A model generated the notes under the pieces. The model was given only the letters and a program-made list of their open reading frames with translations, was not told the origin of the DNA and made no database searches. From the NCBI GenBank assembly GCA_021904315.1, contig CM038911.1, forward strand, positions 13,861,390 through 13,925,389: a stretch of 64,000 nt of DNA, read 5' to 3'. This document shows positions 1 through 11,279 of the stretch, one piece after another. Source of the DNA: Sphagnum magellanicum. Lineage: Eukaryota; Streptophyta; Sphagnopsida; Sphagnales; Sphagnaceae. Position numbers and translations under genes: made by a program. Every line of letters begins with the position of its first letter. Positions within the stretch are counted from its first letter, which is position 1.

Positions 1-1000
1 TCATCTCTAGATCTGACCCTAACGTAGCATCCTCATGATGAAGAACTTGAACCTCGAAAGGTGCACGCTCGTTTTGAAGTTGAACCCCTTCGAGCTTGGT
101 ACTATCGTATTTCTCCAAATTCTTGCACCCTGGTGATCTTGTTGTAAGTTGACCCCGCTTCTGATGACGAACCTGAAACCGTTTGTGAAGGTTGTTACGA
201 AACTAAAGATATTTTTATCTTCACATGGTTTTTAGTTCTCGGCGTTAGACACTATCATTGGTTGTGTGATCCGATTTGTCGACCGCTTCTTAATAGCAAG
301 GCGGACTACCTAGTTCGCACCATTCAGCGCATCTTAGATTTCCTGTAGTTATGACCTATCACTATGGCATAACCTAAAATTTGACATGTATTTACAGCTC
401 TTTGTTGAGTTTATTCATAAACTAAATAAATGTTTCAATCATTATGAAACTCCTGTTGTCATTGGCACACTATCACATGATCTATTTAATCATTAAGTTG
501 TTTCGAATTAATTTTATGTTCACACGACTTGAAGATTATTCTATCTCTATTGAACCTTTCATTAACACCCCTTCAACTGCTTCATGAATTTCAAACATCT
601 TTGTTATTCATCAAATACTAAAACAAGACCAATGTTGTGCTGAACATCGTGAATTCTGGTGTCTACTTCTACCTCCAACCCTCTAGAGATATTTCACCCT
701 TAATTACGTAACAAAGTTTTTAAAATTATGGTTACTAGCTTTTTGTTGAAGAAAATAACTAACCCAACACCTTATTCACCAATATCGCATTTTAGAAAAG
801 AAAACAACCCCTCCACGCACCAAGCGCATTCATCATTCCCTATGAAGTTGTTAAAAGCCCTTAATAATTTTACCACATTCAAATAACCTTAATTCAACTT
901 TTAAAAATTGAGATTATCGCACATGGTTGTGTCGGTATGGCTCACACTCTGTAGTAGTATAATTTTTCTTTGCTTTATTTAACAATCTAGAGGCATATAC
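1..1000. other. Unassigned stretch with a CpG-rich coding-like patch
   Basis: No recognised gene. On the plus strand, one frame is open from about 28 to 144 and, after a single TAA, from 148 to 345. The second part reads like protein (acidic start, a hydrophobic IFIFTWFLVLG run, then a basic RTIQRIL end). It has no ATG and matches no family I know. This first 350 bases keeps many CpG pairs, unlike the DNA that follows. From 350 to 1,000 the sequence is AT-rich and featureless. It could be the tail of the neighbouring retroelement or a separate insertion. Confidence 0.3.
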
Positions 1001-1010
1001 TATAGGTTAG

Positions 1011-4000
1011 TCATACTTTCCAATTGGGTTTTGTGCTAACAATGCACCTGCTACTAGTAAAAATGCATTTGTGTGCACATGGAATTGTAGCTACCAATTT
1101 GGAGGTGTCAAAATTGGTGTTTCCATACGTTTCTACTTGATCTAATCCCAAGTTTTTTGACACTTTTTGGTCTAAATAAAAAGGTTCTGTCTTCTTCACC
1201 AACTTTGTAATTGGTGCCATGATAAAGGCAAAGTTCTTGATGAAACATTTATAAAATTGAGCCATAACATTAAAGACTTGAATCTATTATGGGTTTGTAG
1301 GTATTATTGCCTAAACCTTCTTAGGGTTTGGTATATTTTTTTCCTTGGAAACTATGAACCCTAAAATTAGTCTTGAAAATACCATAAAGGCATTTTTTTG
1401 GGTTAAGACTGATTTTGTATTCTCCGCATTTTTGAAAGCAAAGTCTAAGCTTCATCAAATGACTCTCCATATCATTATAGATAGTGAAATCATCTAAACA
1501 CATCTTCATAAACTGGTTTAAATACTCTCTGAAAACTTTGTTAATTGCTCTTTGGAATGTTGGTAGCCCATTTTTGACACCAAATGGCATCACCATCCAA
1601 ACAAAAGCTCCTTAGTTTGTTACAAAGGTTATTTTGTATCTATTTTTAGGGGCTATAAAAATTTGATGGTATCCTAAGTATCCATCTAAAAATGAATAGG
1701 CTTCATAACTTGCTACAATGTTCCGTACTTCATCAAAAAATGGTAAAGGATAAGGATTTTTTTTGGTTTGCTTTATTCAACTTCTTGAAATCTACATATA
1801 TTTTCAATTTTCCATTCTTCTTAAGTACTACCACTATAGGTGATAACCATGTAGCCTCCTTTATTGGTTGAATGAATCCTGCTACTAATAATTTGTCAAT
1901 ATCTTGTTTGATAACTATAACATAGTTGGGGTTCAATGTATACCTTGCTTGATGTGCTGGTGGGATTGAGGTGTCTATTTCAAATCTGTGTTGAGCCAGC
2001 TTTGGAGGTATGCCTTTCAAATCCTTATAAGTCCAAGCAAACACATCTTTGAACTCCTTGAATAAAGTTTGAAGCTCCTTAGTTTTCTCCTTTGTTAATT
2101 ATGCATTAACTTTAATGCACTATGGATTTGCTTCTATGCCAAGATTCAATTTAACAAGTTGTTCTTCAATCAAAGTCCATCCTACTATATGAAGATTTTG
2201 TATTTAAATTTTGGTTGGTATCTCATCCTCAGCTTGGTTATGATGATAATAGGTTTGTGGATAAATCTTGTTTTCCATTGATATCTTTGGTCTGACATTA
2301 AATTTTGTTGTTTTTGTTGTTGAAGCCACGACTTTTGCTCTTCCTTGATTTGTTATCCCTCATTGTGGTTCACATTTTCCATTGATTATGATCTTTGAAA
2401 CTCTAACACTCAACAATGAAACTATTTCATTTGAGTTAATAATTGTGCCAATTGAGAACAACTCTGGTTCTATTTCAAAGATCAGATCTTCTTCCTCATT
2501 TGTTAAACCTTCCATCAAGTCATAACAAATAAATACTTGGGGCATTCTCGTTTTTATTCCCAATTTCTTATTAATTTATATTGTTTCGACTATTCCATTG
2601 CCTTGAACAATAATCACATTGTTCCCTTAGTCATGTGTAACCTTTGCATTTTTAAGCTATAGTCTTTCTAGCAACATAAAATAGTTAGAATCTACGACAC
2701 TGTTTTGCAAAATAATAAATGTGGCTACATATGGTATGCCATGTTTGTGAATCTTCAATTTTTTTATGATTCCTAAAGGTTTGGTCATAGTCTGATTTGC
2801 CATTTTGAGGTGGTATGGGGTTGGTCTTGGTTTGGGTAAACCTAATTTTATTATGAGGTTTTTTGTTATGATGTTTACACTTGTTCCTCCATTTAACAGA
2901 ACATCCTTGACAATGTTATTCCCAACTTGTACTTGGATAAGTGTCATCTGATTATTTATTTCTATAGTTGTAGTGTCAATTTCAGAGTGTGTTTCAATTA
3001 CTATGGTTAGACTAAGTTTTGATATTGATTTAGTAGTTATATTAGGTTTTCTTGGCTTTAGTTTCTGCCACATATGTTTTTCAAAATTTGGTGTTATTTT
3101 CAGCAATTGACCTAGCCTCAGCGTATGAGTAGTTTTTAACATTTGTTTACTAATATCTTGGAATATTTATTCCATAGACATAACTTTATTGTTAAGAATA
3201 GTAGACAAATTTTTTGGTACAATTGGTTCAATGGACACTTTAGCTTCTGGTAATCGTACCCAACTTGTATTCCACTGTGCTTTTTCCTTTTGATTTAGAC
3301 TTTGTGGTGGGTTTTTTATTTGATTTCTTATATTATCTTAATAAAAGATTGTTGTAGACTCTACTATTCTTCCTAGTCAACAACAAACCTTTTATTGATT
3401 GATCTTTGTCCTTGAACATTTGTTCTTCAGTAACCTTGCTCTTGGTGATGGCCATGTTGACATCCACTATATGAACTAAAGGATTAGCAACCTTGGGTTC
3501 CACCACAAATGGTTTCTCTATAGTCTTCAATCCTTTATTCTTAAACATATTCTGCATGTCATTGTATTTAAGACAATTTACAATCTTATGTCCAGTCTCA
3601 CCATAGATATGACAAGAATACCTCATAGGCTTTTATACTTTGATTTGTTGAGTGGTAACTTTAGAAACTGCGGGAATAGATTTTTTTCTTTTTTTGACTT
3701 TGCATGTTTCAACATTGTGATTTGTCCTCCAACAATTTGTACAATACATTCCTATTTTCTTTGTAATTGTTTGAGGTTTTTAAGCTAATACTGTTTTATT
3801 ATTTTGTGGTACTTATAGATTATTTATTACTTCAATTTTAGAGATTCCTTCTTCATAAACCAAAGTTGCTTCCTTGTGTTACTATAAGGTTTTTCTCTTC
3901 ATTCCTGTTGTTGCTACATGCAGATATGGTTGTAATATAAATCTGAAGATAATAGTTAAAAAACTATCTATTGTCTTATGTTGAAGACTATTCGCTAACT

Positions 4001-6430
4001 TCAATTATCTTTCATAATAAACCTTCACCCTTTCATTCTTCTCCTGCTTCATGTTCTGTAGTTGTAGATATACTTGTTCATCATTTTGAATTGTTTTGAA
4101 CCTTTTACAGAAAGTTAATTATAATTCTACAAAAATACAATCTAGGTAGTTTCCCATGTAATTATTACACCAGTCAGATACAATGTTTTTGAAGGTAAAA
4201 CTAAATAGAGTAACAATTTATGCATTTTTTGTTTCACCATTTGTTTTAATTACAACTTAAAAAACTTTGACATGAACATTTGGGTCAAAATCCTTCACAT
4301 ACCCAAGGTAGTTAAATGGTCAACGATAAGGCCTATTTGGTGGTAATGGTGGTTTGCTTCAATTCACCATTGGTAATCCAAAATATCTTGAAGGTCTTAA
4401 TGGTCTTGGTGGTTTGATCTTCTTCCTCTTGGATTTAATGGTTGTCTAGCAAAAATCTTGTCCACTTCTTTGGGCATCTTTATTTGCATACTCGCAAGGT
4501 TTGTTCCCCTTGGAATCTATGGTTTGGACTTCATAACAACAATGATATGGGCTGGTGTTGTTGTAAATGGAACTTTAGTAACTGTAACCATAGAGTGAGG
4601 CATTGCCACGTAATATAATGGTACAAATCTTATTGGTTCCACTTTGAAATTGGAAGTTCTTGCATAGGTACCTCCAACATTGTTGTGATGGAACAGATTT
4701 GGTGCAGGAATTATAAAAATTGGTACTAAATCTGCCATAATTTGAGCTCTCATTTCCATTTTGTTGTTTTTCCAAATTTGTTCTCTAAATTTATTTGGAA
4801 TTATGACCCTTTCATGGTATAGATCTTCTAGTTTAAAATCTCCATGATCCTTTGCTTTTGTAGGTTTTGGATTCAGATTTTGGAAATGTTTAGCAAATCC
4901 TTGCCTCACATTGTCTTCAATAAATGGACATTCATTGATCTGATGTCCAATTTGATGGTAGTATGTGCAACATGGAGGGTTACGTCTTGGAACTCTGTTC
5001 ACACTATGAATTCCTTTGTTCCAATCCCTTGGGACTTTTCTAACAATGCTTCCACTCTGTTGATTAAATTTGGGTTCACTATACCTTACTCTAATAACCA
5101 CAAGTAGACCTTTTGCTACTGTTGGTTTTGCTCTTGGTAAGATTATAGTTTCTTGTTTAATTATAAATACTAGTTCAACTCATTTGGACATTTTGATGTC
5201 TTAAGTTGCAACTTCTTGCTCAACCACATAATGAATCTGAGGTTCAAAATTTTGAGCTCTTTCTTTAAGCTTTTCATCTTCATGTTCTTCTTAATAGTAA
5301 ATAGGTGAAGCAAATCTCTACCTTGGTATTATTTCCTCCTTTTTTGACCTGTTGAGTTTCTGTTCTTCTTCATGAATCAAAGCATTATAATCATGTTGTT
5401 GAATTAGACCTGTTGATTCCAATGCAACTCCTTATCAAGGTCCATATTCCTAACTGTTTCATTTAAATTCAACCTATGAGTCTACATTTTCAATTTGACA
5501 TTCTTATCTCTTGGAATTTTGTTGTAGATTGTTGGTGCGCCTTTGTGCTTCACTAGTTTGCACTTCATGAGAAATTATCGATGCTGCTTGAGGCATTTTG
5601 TGGCTTGCAAGTCTCTCTTCTATCCATGGATGTCTTTGTTTTGATTGAGAAACTTTTCTAGGTGTTATAAACTACTGATTTATTTGATTTGCACTCAAAT
5701 TCTTGTTTATGGCAATGCCCTTTTCCACTTGTTCATGTACTATAACTTGATCTAATTGTCTCCTCAAACTTCTAATTACAATTCTATTTTCCATCTCTCC
5801 ATGTTTTAACTCAAATGTGAACAAACTTTTACATTAGAATAAAATCGTCATAGTTAGCTACTATGCTTAGATCTCCTTCCTGAACAAAAATTTATGTTCA
5901 AGATTCGAAAAAAATGCAAAAAATGAAACTAAACGTCACTATCAATCTTTAGAAACAAAAATTCCAACAATAAGACATAAACAACACTTTGAATTTCATT
6001 TTGAATTGAGGTCCTGGGATGATTGCTAAATGATAAATATAGAATTCCTATTTTGAATTCTAATCTAAACCTAGACTAAAACATATCATGAAACTAATAG
6101 TAATAAATTCTGCTCAATCAGATCTACTCATATCTAAGTTTAAAAATTTAATCTAATCATGAAAAGTATGAAAAAAACATCAAAATAACAAATTTGGGTA
6201 TGGAATTTCAAACTTTTCCAGAAAACACTGCACTTATTCCATTCTCTCAAAACTCAATGTTCTACAATCATCTTCTTCTCTTGTCTTCCAAAAATAATCT
6301 CCTTAAAACAGTCCTATAATCAATTCAAATTCAAATGGTGATGAAAACTATGCAAACTAGCTAATAAATCCTAAAAAAAACGAAATAAATAAGTATTAAC
6401 TAACTAACTATTTACAATGATTAATTATTC
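1011..6430 (-). mobile_element. Decayed Ty3/gypsy LTR retrotransposon, gag-pol
   Basis: Fossil retroelement read on the minus strand, so its 5' side is at the right. Parts in order: a gag-like region with a zinc knuckle (CTYYHQIGHQINEC, about 4,517-5,101), a retropepsin-like region (GGTSVNIITKNLIIKLGLPK, about 2,657-3,142), a reverse transcriptase N-terminal part (about 1,733-2,044, WLSPIVVVLKKNGKLKI), an RT core with an LDD motif (about 1,321-1,596, MCLDDFTIY) and the RT-RNase H connection (about 1,011-1,265, FYKCFIKNFAFIMAPITKL). No chromodomain is visible; the RT style suggests a non-chromovirus plant lineage (Tat/Athila-like), which is inference. The region 5,900-6,430 is non-coding and may be leader or LTR remnant. 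No LTR pair or integrase was recognised. It is broken in many places (well over ten) and looks old. Confidence 0.85.
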
Positions 6431-6479
6431 CCTTAGCAATGACATTAGTGACAAAGATGAAACCTTCAGCTACCGGACC

Positions 6480-7179
6480 TGGTCTTGCAGTTGAGTTTGT
6501 ACCTGATGGGGATGGGGGTACTGAACAACAGCCGTGAGGAGATGCAAGGTAGTGGCCTGTTGAAAATGAAACGGGGGTTTGCTGAACCAGAATGTGGCCA
6601 AAAGAGGAGTCAGGTTGGGTTCTCAGTATTAAAATCTTTGGGAAGAGAAGATCAAGTTATCATTCACGCATGTGGTGGGAAGCAAAAGAGAGCCAGAGCA
6701 TCTGAGCAAGTCACACCTGAGCTAGATGCAGAGCAGGTTTTCAATGCTGCCCTAGCTCTCTATGAATTGTTTAGTGGTGTATCTTCTTCACTCCCGGTGG
6801 CGGTGGTGTCTCTCAAACATGTGCACGGGGCATGGAAGAGGCGGAGATCCAGCAGAAGCAGAAAGCCAGACAAGCTGAGTGACAGTTCAACGACAAGTTC
6901 TGAAAGACAGACTGTTTTGGATCTCTTCCCATCTTATAACACCCCTTGTATTGAGGTTGTTCAGACAGGCAGTGCACCATGAGGCAGCAAGACTATATGG
7001 TGACAGAGGAAAGAAGCAGACCGATTGCAGGTGTGGGCATGGACCCAAATAGTGACTGCAGGTTGCAAAAGCCTGTCTTGGAATCCATCCATAAGTCAAG
7101 GCGGCGCAACTCACAGGCTGAGAGTCCTGTTTCTTCATTACCCGTGTTGAACGCAGATGAGCTTGCTACTAAAGTGTGA
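6480..7179 (+). CDS. Possible exon(s) of an unidentified nuclear-type protein
   Basis: The DNA here is richer in GC and CpG than its surroundings and has a long open frame from a possible acceptor (GGTCTTGCAG, ending 6,490) to a stop at 6,980-6,982. It encodes a basic, Ser/Arg-rich product with KQKRAR and KRRRSSRSRK runs that look like nuclear localisation signals. A second frame is open from the overlapping ATG at 6,979 to 7,179 and is also basic and Ser-rich (SIHKSRRRNS); a third frame (EEGTAACSVFLAV) continues just beyond. Three consecutive frames that each read like protein suggest either hidden introns or a decaying gene. I recognise no domain. It probably belongs with the exon at 8,637-9,551. 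Confidence 0.3.
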
Positions 7180-7299
7180 AGAGGGGACTGCTGCATGTTC
7201 TGTATTTCTGGCTGTAACACCAATCCAAGAAGCTCTCCATCCTCTGCAAGCCTAAGGTGCAGGATATTGTTTCTGTTGATGGGGATTATTGACTTTGAG

Positions 7300-7588
7300 G
7301 TAGGTTGTGCTTCTTTGCTGCAGAAATGAATGCATGTTCTATGGTGCCGATGATTCATGGTTTCTCTCTTGCTATTTCCTCTTCTTTCAGGTGGAGGAGA
7401 CCATTGCAGATTTAACACCTAGGAGGGTTGCTTCAAAGCTAGTCGTTCGGAGAAGGCCAAGGCCTTCACAAAATGATGGGCAATCTGTCCAGGTGGAGGT
7501 GGCAGATGTTGTGTTACAGCTCATTCCCATGTTGCACATAGATGTCCAGGAATGCAAATGGGGTCTGCATTTATGGAATTGGCAGTGA
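7300..7588 (+). CDS. Possible intron (7,300-7,390) and following exon, same unidentified gene
   Basis: A donor GAG/GTAGGT at 7,300 and an acceptor with a good pyrimidine tract (CTCTTCTTTCAG, ending 7,390) would define a 91-base intron. The following frame is open to a TGA at 7,586-7,588 and begins VEETIADLTPRRVASKLVVR, with a basic patch RRRPRPSQ. A donor-like AAG/GTATTT follows near 7,680. The splice signals are the best evidence; the product is not recognised. The upstream exon frame is unclear, so this is a gene-structure hint rather than a model. Confidence 0.25.
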
Positions 7589-8385
7589 AATCTGAATCTA
7601 CTCTGGCAAAGTGAGAGAGCCTGCAAAGGCAGAGTTCAGGTGCATTTGCATCTGTGAAGCTGAAGCATGCCATAAGTAAGGTATTTCTTGTATGTCACCC
7701 TCTATTGGGTTCTATTGTGAACTTGTTGATGAACAGTTCTTTGAGCACATCATTTTGATCTTATTCTAGGATAGCAAATATTGAGAACATGTGGATCTAT
7801 GCATGCTTGAGATTGATAAATCAGGTTAGGAGGCTTATGTTACCAATGTTAGTCCATTATTGCTTGAGATCAGGATGAAAAGGAGGCCTGAAGACTTTGC
7901 TGAGTGCAAGCAAATAGAGAATCTGCAAGGCAAACCATTAGAAGAAAGCATTTAATATGAAAGACCTTAGTAAACATTCTACACTGCAGATCTATTAATT
8001 TTTGAGATCAAGATAGAAGAGGATGCTTCCTGATCCATGGCCTTAAACTGTATGATAGGTCATGCTTTTTGGTAAATTAAAGTGCATATGACTCTTTAGT
8101 TAGCTACCTCTATTATGGTCATTATCTCTATCAAGCTTGATTTTTCAATTACTTCTTCAACGACATGTTGCTGAACTTGCTGAACTATTGTTAAGCTCTT
8201 GTAGATGCTGTGTGAGCAGTTGGTTCAAAGGGCAGCAAGTCTCTCATCAGAGAAGGCAGATTTGAAGCAGGTGGGATGTAGCATGCATGTGGTTGAAGTT
8301 GATTTTCTGGTTGGTGCATGCATCTTTCATGGTGGGTCTTTGTAGATGAACTTCTTTGATGACTTGTGAAGTGTGTGGTTCTTAA

Positions 8386-8577
8386 ATGCACGTGCTGAAA
8401 TTGGCATTGCAGTCTGCAAAGTACAAAGCTCTACTTGAAAAGAACCATAATCTTTCAGAGCAGGTGGGACCATTGTGCCCATTTATGTTCCAATCTAATT
8501 TGAACTTCATCTCTCTCATTTACAGGAGATTTACAGGCATATGGAGGAATATATGGTCTCTTAGGGCTATTCACTGA
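8386..8577 (+). CDS. Possible short coiled-coil exon
   Basis: Between an acceptor-like TTGGCATTGCAG (ending near 8,411) and a donor CAG/GTGGGA (near 8,464) lies a small open segment reading AKYKALLEKNHNLSEQ, with heptad-like leucines that suggest a coiled coil. A second acceptor, CTCATTTACAG, precedes GAGATTTACAGG near 8,525 and a further short open piece (EIYRHMEEYM). These fit small exons feeding the long exon that starts at 8,637, but the frame of the join cannot be settled by eye. Confidence 0.25.
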   Translation: MHVLKLALQSAKYKALLEKNHNLSEQVGPLCPFMFQSNLNFISLIYRRFTGIWRNIWSLRAIH

Positions 8578-8636
8578 GGTGGCTATACAAACAGGGTGTC
8601 AGTGATTTTACTGAAACTAATTACTGTGTTGTGCAG

Positions 8637-9551
8637 GCCTCTCTCCATGCTGCAAATAACAAGAGGGAGCTGCCATCTTCAACAGAACAAGACTGTGCAA
8701 TACAATTGATGCCAATGGCACCATACGGAAGACTGCCACTGTCCCAATCTTGGCAGGCATTTACTTTGGCCCAAGTCACAGCTTCCAATAGAGCTTCAGC
8801 AGGAGTTGATGAGGGCCTTGGATCAGATTGTAGTTCAGTGGTTGCTGCAGCTACCATGACAGCAACTGCAGCACTCAATGCCGGAATCAGCCAGGATGTG
8901 TGGAGGGCAACTTTGTCTTCTGTGTTGCCTTTTCTGGCAAAACCATCTGGCTCATCATACAGTGCTCAGCAATCCACAGTTCCTGGCATTTCAGCTGCCA
9001 TTCCTGCCATACAATCAACTTCTTGGCCTCCAAGATTTTTAGAAATTGCTGATGCATCAATTGATGGACAGACTGAAACTAGTAAACCTTGCATGGGACT
9101 CAATAATGGAGAGAAGGATGTCTTGTGCTCACAATTGGAAGGTGCAATATTGAGGCCAGAGGAACACATTGTAGAATCCAAGTTTCAATCAGGTGGAAAT
9201 GTGAGAATGGTAGTTTCTGCAGTCCCTCAATCCTTGCCTGTATCCTTACCTCTTACAGGCATGATGGAGCCAAGCTTTGCAGCAGGAGATAGGCCTAGGG
9301 TGTCCTCATCTGAGCATCTGGGTGACACTTCCTGCTGCCTCCCTGCTGGGCAGTTCCCATGTGTGTCTAAGTTGGTCAATCCAAGTGTGTTTTCATCATT
9401 TGGGGGCATAACTGCATCCCTTAAAGCTAACTGTGGGACAGCTCATGTACTATCAGGAGCAGCTGCTGCAGCTGCAGAAGCCAGGCAAAAATGCAGAGGG
9501 TTAAAAAGAAGCAGGAGCTTGCAGAGGCACTGGGGTGCACAATTTTTCTAG
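8637..9551 (+). CDS. Probable terminal exon of an unidentified gene (305 codons)
   Basis: This is the longest open frame in the window. It follows a good 3' splice site (TTACTGTGTTGTGCAG) with an upstream stop in frame, so it should begin at the acceptor rather than at a start codon. It ends at the TAG at 9,549-9,551. The product is rich in Ser, Ala and Pro with low complexity, and has an alanine run near its end (SGAAAAAAEARQK) followed by a basic tail (LKRSRSLQR). The segment SSVVAAATMTATAALNAG faintly recalls the C-terminal VAAAT motif of group IIb WRKY proteins, but I found no WRKYGQK heptad nearby, so I do not name it. In the last 90 bases another frame also reads as protein (MQRVKKKQELAEALGC), which may mean a recent frameshift. 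It could be a live gene or a young pseudogene. It points toward the AHP gene, tail to tail. Confidence 0.45.
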   Translation, partial: ASLHAANNKRELPSSTEQDCAIQLMPMAPYGRLPLSQSWQAFTLAQVTASNRASAGVDEGLGSDCSSVVAAATMTATAALNAGISQDVWRATLSSVLPFLAKPSGSSYSAQQSTVPGISAAIPAIQSTSWPPRFLEIADASIDGQTETSKPCMGLNNGEKDVLCSQLEGAILRPEEHIVESKFQSGGNVRMVVSAVPQSLPVSLPLTGMMEPSFAAGDRPRVSSSEHLGDTSCCLPAGQFPCVSKLVNPSVFSSFGGITASLKANCGTAHVLSGAAAAAAEARQKCRGLKRSRSLQRHWGAQFF

Positions 9552-9992
9552 CACCTGTAGGTTGTAAAGGATTTTTCTAGGTTTTGTATTTCATTTATTC
9601 ATCAAGATGTGGCAAGGGAATTGGGATAGGAAGTTTCACATAGGTAGCATACAAGGGTGCCCATTTATTCTTTGTTTCTATTGATTGCTTAGCTGCAAAG
9701 ACAAGGTGCTGATTAATGCACCCCTGTAATCATTGATTCTCTCTGTGACTGGGTCATAGAGCAAGCAATTTATGCAGAATGCCTGACTGGTTTCAGAATC
9801 TGAACACAAAGTGACATTCTTACTGGTCCTTGGATGTGGTATTCAGGAGCTGGACAATTGCAGGCTATGGTTGACATACAATGATAAATTTGCTACAGGT
9901 TTGGCTCAGATGTGTTTTCTAGAAGGGGCTTTTGATTGGAAGTCTATGCATTTGTATATGCACAAACTCTAACTTTCTCTGCAGGCCACGAT

Positions 9993-10145
9993 GCATGAAG
10001 TTGCCACCATATGTATGCTGCCATTGTTTCCAGGAAAAATGGCAACTACTTGACTTTCTATGAAGTTGCCACCATATGTGCATGAAGTTGCCACCATATG
10101 TACGCTGCCATCGCTTCCAGGAAAAATGGCAACTACTTGACTTTC
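9993..10145. repeat. Imperfect 87-bp tandem duplication with internal hairpin
   Basis: The block starting GCATGAAGTTGCCACCATAT at 9,993 recurs at 10,080, an offset of 87. Over the 66 shared bases the copies differ at three places, each T in copy 1 against C in copy 2, and two of these are TG against CG. A partial third copy of the first 20 bases ends copy 1. AGTTGCCA near the start and TGGCAACT further on form an 8-bp stem in each copy. Confidence 0.85.
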
Positions 10146-10730
10146 AATTGTGTGTTTGAATCTTTTGCTTTGATCTCCAGTCAACCATCTGATGGGTGAC
10201 TAGGTTCTGCATCCTACTACATTTTCCAAGTGGAAAACTTCTGGATTTATTTTTATTGTATTATTGACAGGGCAGATTCTGATGTGTACTCATTGCCATA
10301 CAGGCTTTTGCTTACAGGGATTTTCCTGAACAGAATCATTACACAGGATTTCTCTGTAATCTTCAAGTTTTTGTGCAAGCTTTTTTTGGTTATTATTGCA
10401 CAACAATTTTGAGCAGATAGTGATGGTTTTCCTGCCCCAACAATTACACCATGTTGGTTTCTACACTGTGGGACTTTTATACCTCCAGTTTTACACCACT
10501 TTTCATGCAGGCGAGTAGGCCTTCTTTATCCTGAACATGAATACAATTTTGAAGCATGATGAAAAGATACAAGATACACAGTCTCATGACAGCAGGCAAC
10601 ATAAGGACTCAAGTGGAAAGATGAGGAAAACTTGAGATTGCTCCAAGAGGTAATTTTGTATCCTTTCATGGAAGTGGGATGAAAAATGGGGGTTTTGTGG
10701 CTGCATTACTAAGAAGGGGCACATTTGACA

Positions 10731-10874
10731 TACTATGGAATGGCCAAGCACCCTACCCATTAGGTTGGGTATGTTGCCAGGCAAGCCTGTTAGGACAAGT
10801 TAGGTGATGCACCCAACATAATGGGCATGGTGAGGCCATTTCATGACATTAAGGTGAGGGATGGTGGATTTAAC
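10731..10874. repeat. Small palindromic repeat, copy 1
   Basis: This 144-base stretch, from TACTATGGAATGGCC to GGTGGATTTAACG, is clearly related in the same orientation to 23,986-24,131. Each copy has nested inverted segments: TGGAATGGCC near the start against GGCCATTTCA, and CCCATT against AATGGG further in. The size and symmetry suggest a very short MITE or foldback element. No target duplication was found. Confidence 0.6.
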
Positions 10875-11279
10875 GAAATTTTTCCATGTTCAATAGACAC
10901 ATTTTGGTCACTATCACAAGTGTATGATCATCACTGGAAGATTATGACATATATTGTGGTCAAGAAAATGACATAATCTGCCACCCAGACCTTAATGTCT
11001 AGCAAAAAAAATACACACAATGAAGCTTCTTCCACCAAACGATATTATAAATTTAAGGCTGGAGGAAAATGGAGTTTGTGGCCCTGGATTATGAATATGG
11101 AGGCACATGTCTGATAATGTCTACTAGCACAAAAATAAAGAAACTCTCTGTCAAATGATGAATACATTTTGTCTGTGCATCTGCCTGTGGCACAGGAGAG
11201 TCCCTTCAAAACTGGGAAGCAAAGGAGTTTGGTTTTGTGGATCAATGGGGATGAAAACAAATCAGATGCAAAATCCTTA

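Noticed and set aside
6993-7418. 141-codon minus-strand frame as a gene
   Set aside because: It lies opposite plus-strand frames with better protein character and splice signals, and shows no motif.
8637-9551. Group IIb WRKY transcription factor
   Set aside because: Only a vague VAAAT-like segment matches; no WRKYGQK heptad or zinc ligands could be found on either strand within 3 kb.
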